Positions 1 through 8,304 of a stretch of DNA of 64,000 nt are shown here, piece after piece. Under the pieces are notes generated by a model, which was given only the letters and a program-made list of their open reading frames with translations, made no database searches and had not been told where the DNA came from. The translations under genes and the position numbers were made by a program. Source of the DNA: Rhynchospora pubera (Eukaryota > Streptophyta > Magnoliopsida > Poales > Cyperaceae); assembly GCA_028095005.1 (NCBI GenBank), contig CM051459.1, positions 200,051,902-200,115,901 of the forward strand, written 5' to 3'. Each line of letters opens with the position of its first letter. The stretch's first letter is position 1.

Positions 1-2025
1 CAGGTTTTACAGATTCTGATTACATTTGAGAATTTTCAGTGATTTTGCATTCATTTTAAGTAATTTGATCACCATAATATATATTTAAGCTCATTATAAA
101 GTTTAGAGTATGTTTATGAACTCACTAATTCGAACCAATTATATTATAAATTGTAATTATTCACATGATGTGCAGATTTTAGAGAATCTTAGTATATTTT
201 AGCATTTCAAGCAATTTTGCAAACATCTTAAGTCATTTGATCACAATAATTTATATTTAAGCTCTTTATATAGTTTAAATTTGTTTAATTATTTACATAA
301 TTTGGAGATTTTACAGAATCTGAGTATATTTGAGCATTTCAAATGATTTTGCATTCATTTTAAGTCGTTAGATCACAATATTCTGTATTTCTTCTCTTTA
401 TATAGTCTATAATATGTTTATGAGCTCAACTATTCAAAAAGAATAGATTATAAGTTGTAATTATTCACATAATGTGCAGGTATTACATATTCTGAATATA
501 TCTGAGCATATTCAGCAATTTTGCATTCATTTTAAGTTATTTGATCACAATAATCTATATTTAAGCTCATTTGTTTATGAACTCTTTTATTCAAAACAAT
601 TGCATTATACAATGTAATTATTCATTCACAATAATCTGAGTATATTTGAACATTTCAAGCATTTTTGCATTCATTTTAAATCATTTGAACAAAAAAAACC
701 TATATTTAAACTCTTTATATACTTTAGAATATTTTTATGAACATATTTATTCAAAACGATTGGATTATACATTGTAATTATTCATATGATGTGCAGATAT
801 TAAAGATTTTCTCTATATTTGAGAATTTAAAACAATATTGCATTTATTTTAAGTTATTTGAACCAAATAATCTATATTTAAGCTCTCTTTATATAGTCTC
901 GAATTTGTTTATGAGCTCAACTATTCAAAAGGATTGGATTATACATTGTAATTATTCACATAATGTGCAGGTTTTACCGATTTTGATTACATTTGAGAAT
1001 TTTCAGTGATTTTGCATTCATTTTAAGTAATTTGATCACTATAATCAATATTTAAGCTCATTATGAAGTTTAGAATATGTTTATGAACTTACTTATTCAA
1101 AACGATTGCATTGACTTTCGTGGTAGGGTTTACCGAACTGGATTACATTGAATTATTCACATTATCTGCGGAATTTACAGAATCTGAGTATATTTGAGAA
1201 TTTCAAGCGATTTTGCAATTATTTTAATTCAGTTGATCGCAATAATTTATATTTAAGCTCTTTATGTAGTATAAAATATATTTATGAACTCACTTATTCA
1301 AAACGATTGCATTATACATTGTAATTGTTCACATTATCTGAAGATTTTACAGAATCTGAGTATATTTGAGCATTTCAAATAATTTTGCATTCATTTGAAG
1401 TCATTTGATCACAATAATCTATATTTAAACTCTTTATGTAGTCTAGACTATCTTAATGAGGTCAATTATTTAAGCTCTTTATATACATAAAAATATGTAT
1501 ATGAAGACACTTATTCGAAACGATTGAATTATACATTATAATTTTTCACATGACGTGCAGATTTTTTAGATTCTGAGTATATTTGAGCATTTCAAGTGAT
1601 TTTGCATTTATTTTAAGTAGTTTGATCACAATATTCAGTATTTCATCTCTTTATATAGTCAATAATATGTTTATGAGCTCAACTATTCAAAAAGATTGAA
1701 TTATACGTTTTATTTATTCACATAATGTGTAGGTTTTACATAATCTGATTATATGTGAGGATTTTCTGCAGTTTTGCATTCATTTTAAGTCATTTGATCA
1801 TAATAATCTATATTTAAGCTCATTATATAGTTTAGAATATGTTTATGAATTCTTTTATTCAAAATAATTGTATTATACATTGTAATTAGTCACATTATGT
1901 GCAGATTTTATAAAATCTGAGCATATTTGAGCATTTCATGCAATTTTGCATTCATTTTAAATCATTTGAATAAAAAAAATCTATATTGAAGCTCTTTATA
2001 TACTTTATAATATTCTTATGAACAC
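1..2025. repeat. 172-bp satellite array, block 1
   Basis: AT-rich tandem repeat with a period of about 172 bp, entering from the left edge. Each monomer carries the same ordered landmarks: TATTCAAAACGATTG, ATTATACATTGTAATTATTC, CACATAATGTGCAG, GAGTATATTTGAGCATTTC, TTTTGCATTCATTTTAAGTC, TTTGATCACAATAATC and TATATTTAAGCTC. Monomers differ by point changes and small indels. Short open frames here (for example 737-1009) are by-products of the repeat. The block ends at the target-site duplication of the LINE (2010-2025). An atypical insert of about 30 bp lies near 1111-1141. Confidence 0.95.
2010..2025. other. Target-site duplication, left copy, of the LINE
   Basis: The 16-bp sequence ATATTCTTATGAACAC occurs here and again at 8305-8320, exactly flanking the LINE. 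A duplication of this length is typical of target-primed reverse transcription and fixes both element ends. The duplicated bases belong to the satellite monomer. Confidence 0.93.
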
Positions 2026-2063
2026 GGAAGGCGATTGGACTCTTGTGCAAGTTAGCTCTGAAG

Positions 2064-4568
2064 ATGGCGACAGAAGGCTATTGGACTCTTGTGCAACCTA
2101 GGCGACGTCGCACCAACCACCGCGCCGCAACAACCACCACAGTCACCACCGCTCCCTTTCAGTTCACGACTTATAACGCTGCCCCCACATATGCTCAGGT
2201 ACTCCGTAACCCCCGTCTCTCGCCTCCCACCGCTCAGCTCGCCGGGAATCGCAACACCAACCACCCCCACCGCCAAGCAGCCCCTGCTGTAGCTGGTACG
2301 CACCAACCACGTAAGACAAAGGTCTTTCCTCACAAACCTTACAAAGCTAAGCACTCCGTTCAGCAACAACCTCAGGCAAATCAACCTGCCCCCCGCCGCC
2401 GCTGGCTACCGAAACCTCGTCAGGCTTCTATTCAGGTGGCAGAGAAGGTTCCCTCTGAGGTGACTCTGCCGGAGAGCCCAACCACTCTCCGATTCCCCCC
2501 TTCTCCTACCTTTGAGGAATGGCATCTACGATGCTTCAGATGTTTCCAGCGTGGTCACCTCTCAGACGACTGTCGGAATGCTCGCCGGTGCGTTCTCTGC
2601 TGGGGAACAGGACATGATTACAAAGAATGTCCTGACACCTTCCAACAGTCCCAAGACAAACCCTCTTCTCCCAAGACTTGGCTTGCTGAGCACCCGTTTG
2701 ATGAATTGCTAGATAGCTACAATACCAACCTACGCACTGTTCTGCCATCGGATTCAGAACGCCCCAGGGAAGTCAGCTATCACCTTTCAAGGGACAAGGC
2801 TTATCTTCAAGAGGTTCAACGTTTGTCAAAGGCCCTATTGGTAACCACCCCACCAGATTCTGAAGTCCCTTTCACAGCTGATGTGATTGCTGCCCAATTT
2901 GCATCTACAGGCATAGTGAATAAAGAGCAACTTCAAATAGCCAACCTCACTAGAGATAGGTTTCTGGTTCTGCCATCTAAAGATGTCACTGCGCAACAAC
3001 TGGGGTTAGCCATGTCTGAAGGTTGGTGGGACAAGGGTTATAAAGCGGTGCAATGGTCACCGGTGATTGACGCTGACGTTGAAATCCCCATCTTCAAGGC
3101 TTGGTTGACACTTTCTGGTATTCAGCCACACCACTGGAGGGAGCGCTATGTGGCGGAGGCGGTCAGTAAGTTTGCGACGTACTTGGGCACCATTCCCTCC
3201 AGGAAACTGAACAACATGGCCACTTGGGATATTGCCATAGCTACCTCAGATCTTCGCCGTATTCCCCTCTCTATCTCCATGACAGGCGACGGTTACAAGT
3301 ATCCAGTCACAGTGCATATTAATTGCTGGATTCAAGTGCCGCCAGAGGTGATGTTTGTACCTCCGCCCCCACCACCGCCAATTAGCCGCCCCAGCCACCG
3401 CCAACCAAAATCGCCTACACCACCAACTACCTCCGTTGAGGAAACCTGTCACTTGCATGGGGACACGATCACTCTGAAAATCTCTTCCCTTCAGGAAATT
3501 TTTAGAGGTGTGCACTCTTCCAACATTCCATCAGAGCTAGCATCCTTGTTATCCTCTTCTTCTGTGAAGGATCAGGGAGTGGTTCTCCGGCGCAGGGATC
3601 TAGCTATGGCTGAACATGCAAGACAGGCTACACCGAAGGAAACTTACCAGATGCCACAGAGGATCCCACGCGGTACCAAAAGACTCTCATCTATGGACGT
3701 CATGGAACTGCAGGCCTCTGTTTTGGAACGTTCTCCGTATGAAAATTGTTTGGCAGCTTCTTCTTCAGTGCAGGTACAACCTCTCTGCACCCCTCTGTTG
3801 CATACAGACAAACTACCTGTTGATGCATGCCTGTTTCCTGAGGTTTTCCAACCGTTAGGGGATCAAATTTTGTCTGAAAAGGAATTGGATCCGGTTGTTA
3901 CCAACTTGTTGCAATTTGATCCATTAGTGGAGGGACCTCCGGATCCTTTAATTGGGGTTAACGGGTCCGATTTACCTCAATCAAATAACGGGTCGGTCTC
4001 GCCCGACTGTAATAATTTACCTGTTACCATTATGGAAAAGGTTTTGGGCCCTTCCTCTAACATGCCTGATTTATCCCTGATTGTTTACCCACAAGAAAAG
4101 CCTGTTAGTCCTCACAACATTACGAGCTTAACAAGTGGCCCACCTTCAGCTCAAGCCAGAACACGACCTACTAAACCACCAGTTGTTCCTAAATCAAAAG
4201 CAAAGTCAGGTTGTGTAACTAGAACTCAAAAGAAGTTATTCAAACAACATGAGCAAGGACTGTTGGCAACTACAGATACTAGTGCCTTTTTAGATGTACC
4301 TTTACAGCTTGTAGAGGCGGTGGAAATGCTTAACTTGATTGGTGTTAATCACAACATATTGCACAAAGAAAAAGAAGTAATGTCAAAGGATTTTCCTGGC
4401 CTCTGTTTACAAAAGTCACGTGTTAAAGTTAAATCAAATAATCCTTCTAACAATGTGCAACAGGGCCAAGCTTCATCCAGTAAAAGAAGGGCCACTCACT
4501 ATTACCTTGCAGACAAAGTGGATATCCCGGGGTCTGATGAGGAGATAGGAGACTACTCGTCGGAGTAG
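2064..4568 (+). CDS. LINE ORF1 protein (nucleic-acid binding, CCHC zinc knuckles)
   Basis: An 834-residue protein if translation starts at the ATG at 2064; the open frame extends upstream only through a TTG. The N-terminal 150 residues are basic and Pro/Gln-rich. Two zinc knuckles follow at about residues 157-170 (C-x2-C-x4-H-x4-C, CFRCFQRGH...) and 176-189 (CVLCWGTGH...). A region at about 285-430 (FLVLPSKDV, GWWDKGYKAVQW, FKAWLTLSGI) resembles the RRM-like DUF4283 domain of plant L1 ORF1 proteins; a Pro-rich linker (PPPPPPP near 440) and a long low-complexity tail complete it. ORF1 proteins bind the element RNA as part of the retrotransposition particle. In many plant L1s the DUF4283 domain precedes the zinc knuckle; here the order looks reversed. 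No frameshift or stop is seen. Confidence 0.88.
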   Translation: MATEGYWTLVQPRRRRTNHRAATTTTVTTAPFQFTTYNAAPTYAQVLRNPRLSPPTAQLAGNRNTNHPHRQAAPAVAGTHQPRKTKVFPHKPYKAKHSVQQQPQANQPAPRRRWLPKPRQASIQVAEKVPSEVTLPESPTTLRFPPSPTFEEWHLRCFRCFQRGHLSDDCRNARRCVLCWGTGHDYKECPDTFQQSQDKPSSPKTWLAEHPFDELLDSYNTNLRTVLPSDSERPREVSYHLSRDKAYLQEVQRLSKALLVTTPPDSEVPFTADVIAAQFASTGIVNKEQLQIANLTRDRFLVLPSKDVTAQQLGLAMSEGWWDKGYKAVQWSPVIDADVEIPIFKAWLTLSGIQPHHWRERYVAEAVSKFATYLGTIPSRKLNNMATWDIAIATSDLRRIPLSISMTGDGYKYPVTVHINCWIQVPPEVMFVPPPPPPPISRPSHRQPKSPTPPTTSVEETCHLHGDTITLKISSLQEIFRGVHSSNIPSELASLLSSSSVKDQGVVLRRRDLAMAEHARQATPKETYQMPQRIPRGTKRLSSMDVMELQASVLERSPYENCLAASSSVQVQPLCTPLLHTDKLPVDACLFPEVFQPLGDQILSEKELDPVVTNLLQFDPLVEGPPDPLIGVNGSDLPQSNNGSVSPDCNNLPVTIMEKVLGPSSNMPDLSLIVYPQEKPVSPHNITSLTSGPPSAQARTRPTKPPVVPKSKAKSGCVTRTQKKLFKQHEQGLLATTDTSAFLDVPLQLVEAVEMLNLIGVNHNILHKEKEVMSKDFPGLCLQKSRVKVKSNNPSNNVQQGQASSSKRRATHYYLADKVDIPGSDEEIGDYSSE

Positions 4569-4647
4569 CTTTACTCCTTTCCTGCTGTTCTTAGCTGCCT
4601 GTCTAAGGAGCTCTTTTTGTGTTTTTATTTGGTTGTCTTCTTGTTTA

Positions 4648-7600
4648 ATGATGTATAAACCTCTTAAACTGCTTTCTTGGAACGTTCGTGGACTAGGAGA
4701 GGATGGTAAAAGATTGGTAGTGAGTGATACAATCCGCTCTTCTAGATGTGATGTTTTCTGTTTACAAGAAACAAAACTAAGTTGCCCTTCTCTATCTTTA
4801 ATTTCTTCGTTTACTCCAAGTTTTTTTAGTAGAGATTTAGCAGTCCTGGATTCCTTGGACACAAGGGGGGGTTGTGTCATAGGTTGGAAAATTTTTTTCT
4901 CAAAGCTCTCCTCTTGGGTGACACGTCACACGATCTCTGTGCTCCTGTTAGATTTACGAACGGAGTCAAAATATTTGATTACGAACGTGTACGGCCCTCA
5001 CTCTTCGCTCCAACGAGCAAGTTTTTTCAGAGAGCTAAGATTTACTGCTACACTAGAGAATTGTCATTGGGCAATTTTAGGGGATTTTAACATTGTTCGT
5101 TGGATGAATGAACGCTCTACGATCGCAACAGAATATGCTCAGATGCAGCTGTTTAATGATGTCATCAGGGACCTACACCTGTACGATACTCCGTTGATTA
5201 ACAGACGCTTCACTTGGTCCAACAAACAACCTATTCCAATTCAATCCCGCCTTGATAGGGTGCTTCTCTCTCCCCATTGGCTTACTACTTTTCCTGTCCT
5301 CAATCTCCAGGCTCTGTCAACTTCTGTCTCAGATCATATTTCAATTCAGCTACACTGTAAGCAACTGGCAACAGTGCCTAAGAGAAAAAGAATTGAATTG
5401 TTCTGGTTCAAATATGAGGCCTTTCACTCGATCACTCAAACTACTTGGGCTGCAGCGTCGACCCAAAACCCTCTTCCTTCGGCCCAAAACTTCTATTCAA
5501 AAAATAACCTTATGCAGGAAAGGTTAAACGACTGGCATAAATCCAGCTTTCCGTTTGTTAATGTGCAATTGGAAAATGCAAAGCATTTCATTGCTCTTCT
5601 CGACTCAATTGAAGAAAGCAGGCCTCTCTCAGCCTTGGAAGTCCAAGTCAGAATTTTAATCAAGGAGAGAGCATTCCAGTTGGCATGTATTTTAGAGAGC
5701 AAGTGGCATCAAAGAGCCAGAGTAAAATGGCTGAAAACTGGGGATCGTAACACACGCTTTTTCCATGCTACAGCTTCAGCCAAGATGAGAAAAAAGCATG
5801 TAACCTCCCTAGAAGTGGAAGGTGAAACCATTGTTGGATCAAATCTCTTATTGCAAGCCTTCACTGAGTTCTACAAAAACTTACTTGGCAAATCTACCCA
5901 AGCATTTCCTTGCTCCCTACACACTTTATATGGTCAACAGCCTGTTTTTCTTCAATTAGAAGAACAGTTTACTTATCAAGAAGTGCTTCACGCAGTTCTC
6001 AACCTTGCTAATAACAAAGCGTCAGGTCCTGACGGCCTGCCAAACGAATTTGCAAAGGAAAAATGGGATGTTGTTCAGCATGATATTTTGAGTATCTTTG
6101 AAGACTTATACAGTTTGAACCTCAATTTGACAGAATTAAATTTGGCACATTTGATTCTCTTGCCGAAAACCCAGAATGCTACTTCACTCTCTTCCTTTCG
6201 TCCTATCAGTGTCATTAATTACATTCCAAAGCTAATTGCCAAAGTTCTTGCTTCTAGACTTGCCCAACATATAAACGAGATGATTTCCCCATCCCAAACT
6301 GGATTCATCAAAGGTAGACTTATACATGAAAACTTCTTGTCAGCCAGAGAACTAATTGCACATTTCAATGTGTGCAAGGAGCCTGTGATCATGATTAAGC
6401 TCGACTTCTTCAAAGCTTTTGACACTGTTAACTGGGCTTTTCTTTTAAATGTGCTTAAAACCTTTGGAGTTCCAAATAGATTCATTTCTTGGGTGGAATT
6501 ACTCCTCACAACAGCCTCCTCTGCAGTTTTGCTAAATAATCAGAGAGGAAGTTATTTTCGGCACAGGCAGGGCTTGCGGCAGGGAGACCCCTTGTCCCCG
6601 TTTCTTTTCATCATGGTAGCTGATGTGCTATCCAGGATGTGCCAAGCCACGGCAAACTCTATTCCTTTCTGCCTTTCCACTCGTTTAAATTCACCTTTTC
6701 AGGTGTTGCAGTATGCGGACGATACTTTGATTTTCTGTACAGTTAAAGGAAGGGCAGTGCACTCTTTGAAATTCGTTCTCACTGTCTTTTCTCTGTGTTC
6801 AGGATTAAACCTAAACCTCAACAAATCCACCTTTGTTCCTTTCAACCTCTCTCCTGCTCTCATTGAATCAGTAACCTCCATTTTGAACTGTCCAGTGGCA
6901 CACCTTCCTCTAAGCTATTTAGGCCTACCACTAACTGCAGCTAGACCAACAAAGGAAGTTTACCACATTCTAATTGAAAAATTGGAGCACAAATTGGCAG
7001 GATGGAAAAACAAACTACTATCAAGAGCCGGCAGACTAACTCTTGTTACCTCAGTACTTTCGGCTATCCCAATTTTCTTCATGACAGTTTTCAAACTGCC
7101 AACATGGGTGGTGAAAGCAATTGATAAACTACGGCGAAATTTTTTGTGGGGCCGTTCAACAGGGACAGGATCAGGTATACCTCTTCTTGCTTGGGATAGA
7201 ATTTGCCTCCCTAAACAACTAGGAGGAATGGGAGTGCTTAATCTGAAATTACTTAACGTGTCTCTCCTCCTCAAATGGCTATGGCGAGTTTTTGATCAGC
7301 CAAATTCTCAATGGGCAATTCTGACGAAATCCCTCTTTTCTTCCAGAACAAACATTTCACCTCTGTCTTGGACTGGCAGAGGCTCCTTCTTCTGGAAAGA
7401 TTTGATGACATTAAGGCATTTGTTCTCAATTTCCACGAATTTCAATCTGGGAGATGGCAAGGAGGCACTTTTTTGGTTCTCGGATTGGGGGAATGGTTAT
7501 TTGAGGTTTTTGGATTGCAAACCAATGCCTTATAAACCAAACCTGACAGTGTTTCAGGTCCTTCAACAGCCTTCATCTTCGTTGCAAACCCCTTGGAATA

Positions 7601-8199
7601 TAGATGTGCATAACGCCATTCAACCACTACTGACTAGATCTACTTCAAACACAAGGGACATTTGCATTTGGAAATGGAAGTCTTCAAGAAACTTTACAGT
7701 CAAGTCTGCTTATAACACTTTGATTTCTGCTGGTAAAATAAAATTCCAGGCCACCCCCATCTGGAAAGTTAAAGTACCTCCTTCGATTCAGATTTTCACA
7801 TATTTGCTATTTCAGAACAGACTTTTAACTCAAGATGCTTTAGTCAAGAGGAACGTTCTGGTACACCCAGGCTGCTCTTTGTGCAGCTCTACTGATTTGG
7901 AAACTGCAAATCATATTTTCTGCTCTTGCCCCTACACTCTTGACCTTTGGAACAAAGTGCATAGCATGTACCCCTCAATTCTCTACCAAGATCTCTCTGA
8001 TTGCAAACAGCTACTCCTTAATGCTTTGCACAATGTGCATCTTAACAGGAAGGATCCTAAAGCAGTAATCTCCATCACTGTCTTGTGGGCCATATGGCTA
8101 GAAAGAAATAATCGTATCTTTAGAGGAATTGCCAGAAACTCCGTTGCACTGTTCCACTGGGTCAACTCACAGCAGGAGATGTTTTTGAAGCATTGCTAG
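4648..8199 (+). CDS. LINE ORF2 polyprotein: AP-type endonuclease, reverse transcriptase, zf-RVT
   Basis: 1,183 residues from the ATG at 4648 (a second ATG follows at once). Endonuclease: SWNVRGLG (Asn12), CLQETKL (Glu41), GDFN (Asp146, Asn148), SDH (residues 228-230), all expected catalytic positions. Reverse transcriptase: ASGPDGLPNEF, FRPISVINYIPKLIAKVL, LDFFKAFD (catalytic Asp586), RQGLRQGDPLSPFLF and YADD (residues 689-692), then LPLSYLGLPL. The C-terminal zf-RVT region (about 1039-1105) has PGCSLC...HIFCSC and is followed by a WAIWLERNNRIF segment shared by plant LINEs. The enzyme nicks DNA and copies the element RNA at the nick. There is no internal stop, so all visible catalytic residues are retained. 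Confidence 0.95.
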   Translation: MMYKPLKLLSWNVRGLGEDGKRLVVSDTIRSSRCDVFCLQETKLSCPSLSLISSFTPSFFSRDLAVLDSLDTRGGCVIGWKIFFSKLSSWVTRHTISVLLLDLRTESKYLITNVYGPHSSLQRASFFRELRFTATLENCHWAILGDFNIVRWMNERSTIATEYAQMQLFNDVIRDLHLYDTPLINRRFTWSNKQPIPIQSRLDRVLLSPHWLTTFPVLNLQALSTSVSDHISIQLHCKQLATVPKRKRIELFWFKYEAFHSITQTTWAAASTQNPLPSAQNFYSKNNLMQERLNDWHKSSFPFVNVQLENAKHFIALLDSIEESRPLSALEVQVRILIKERAFQLACILESKWHQRARVKWLKTGDRNTRFFHATASAKMRKKHVTSLEVEGETIVGSNLLLQAFTEFYKNLLGKSTQAFPCSLHTLYGQQPVFLQLEEQFTYQEVLHAVLNLANNKASGPDGLPNEFAKEKWDVVQHDILSIFEDLYSLNLNLTELNLAHLILLPKTQNATSLSSFRPISVINYIPKLIAKVLASRLAQHINEMISPSQTGFIKGRLIHENFLSARELIAHFNVCKEPVIMIKLDFFKAFDTVNWAFLLNVLKTFGVPNRFISWVELLLTTASSAVLLNNQRGSYFRHRQGLRQGDPLSPFLFIMVADVLSRMCQATANSIPFCLSTRLNSPFQVLQYADDTLIFCTVKGRAVHSLKFVLTVFSLCSGLNLNLNKSTFVPFNLSPALIESVTSILNCPVAHLPLSYLGLPLTAARPTKEVYHILIEKLEHKLAGWKNKLLSRAGRLTLVTSVLSAIPIFFMTVFKLPTWVVKAIDKLRRNFLWGRSTGTGSGIPLLAWDRICLPKQLGGMGVLNLKLLNVSLLLKWLWRVFDQPNSQWAILTKSLFSSRTNISPLSWTGRGSFFWKDLMTLRHLFSISTNFNLGDGKEALFWFSDWGNGYLRFLDCKPMPYKPNLTVFQVLQQPSSSLQTPWNIDVHNAIQPLLTRSTSNTRDICIWKWKSSRNFTVKSAYNTLISAGKIKFQATPIWKVKVPPSIQIFTYLLFQNRLLTQDALVKRNVLVHPGCSLCSSTDLETANHIFCSCPYTLDLWNKVHSMYPSILYQDLSDCKQLLLNALHNVHLNRKDPKAVISITVLWAIWLERNNRIFRGIARNSVALFHWVNSQQEMFLKHC

Positions 8200-8264
8200 T
8201 TTCAATGGAGCCAGTCTTTGCCTTGCCTTTTTTCTTTTTTTCTTTTTTTTTTCTTTTTTGTTTT

Positions 8265-8287
8265 AACTTGGTAGCCTCTACCTAGTT
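8265..8287 (+). other. 3'-terminal hairpin of the LINE
   Basis: AACTTGGTAG-CCT-CTACCTAGTT folds into a stem of nine pairs with one T:T mismatch and a 3-nt loop, just before the A-rich tail. The related truncated copy carries the same hairpin with a perfect 9-bp stem (51592-51612, minus strand). Some plant L1 families are thought to have their reverse transcriptase recognise a 3' stem-loop; that role is inferred here. Confidence 0.7.
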
Positions 8288-8304
8288 CTCTAAAAAATAT
8301 ATAT

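Larger units (their letters stand above)
2026..8304 (+). mobile_element. Full-length L1-type LINE retrotransposon with two open ORFs
   Basis: A 6,279-bp non-LTR retrotransposon inserted in the satellite. It has a very short 5' leader, ORF1 (2064-4568), a 79-bp spacer, ORF2 (4648-8199), and a 3' UTR with a long pyrimidine tract (about 8227-8264), a terminal hairpin (8265-8287) and a tail that starts as A6 and becomes AT-rich. Flanking 16-bp duplications are identical. ORF1 encodes zinc knuckles; ORF2 encodes an endonuclease, a reverse transcriptase and a C-terminal zinc-binding region. Both frames are uninterrupted and the duplications have no mismatch, so the insertion looks young and may be competent to move. 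Activity is inferred. A shorter copy of the same family lies at 51578-52014. Confidence 0.94.

Noticed and set aside
2043..2063. Upstream extension of LINE ORF1 to 2043
   Set aside because: The extension starts with TTG. The first ATG at 2064 gives MATEGYWTLV and the upstream part is the duplicated 5' junction.
2052..2384. Antisense and alternate-frame ORFs across the LINE
   Set aside because: They are shadows of ORF1 and ORF2, without domain similarity or independent signals.
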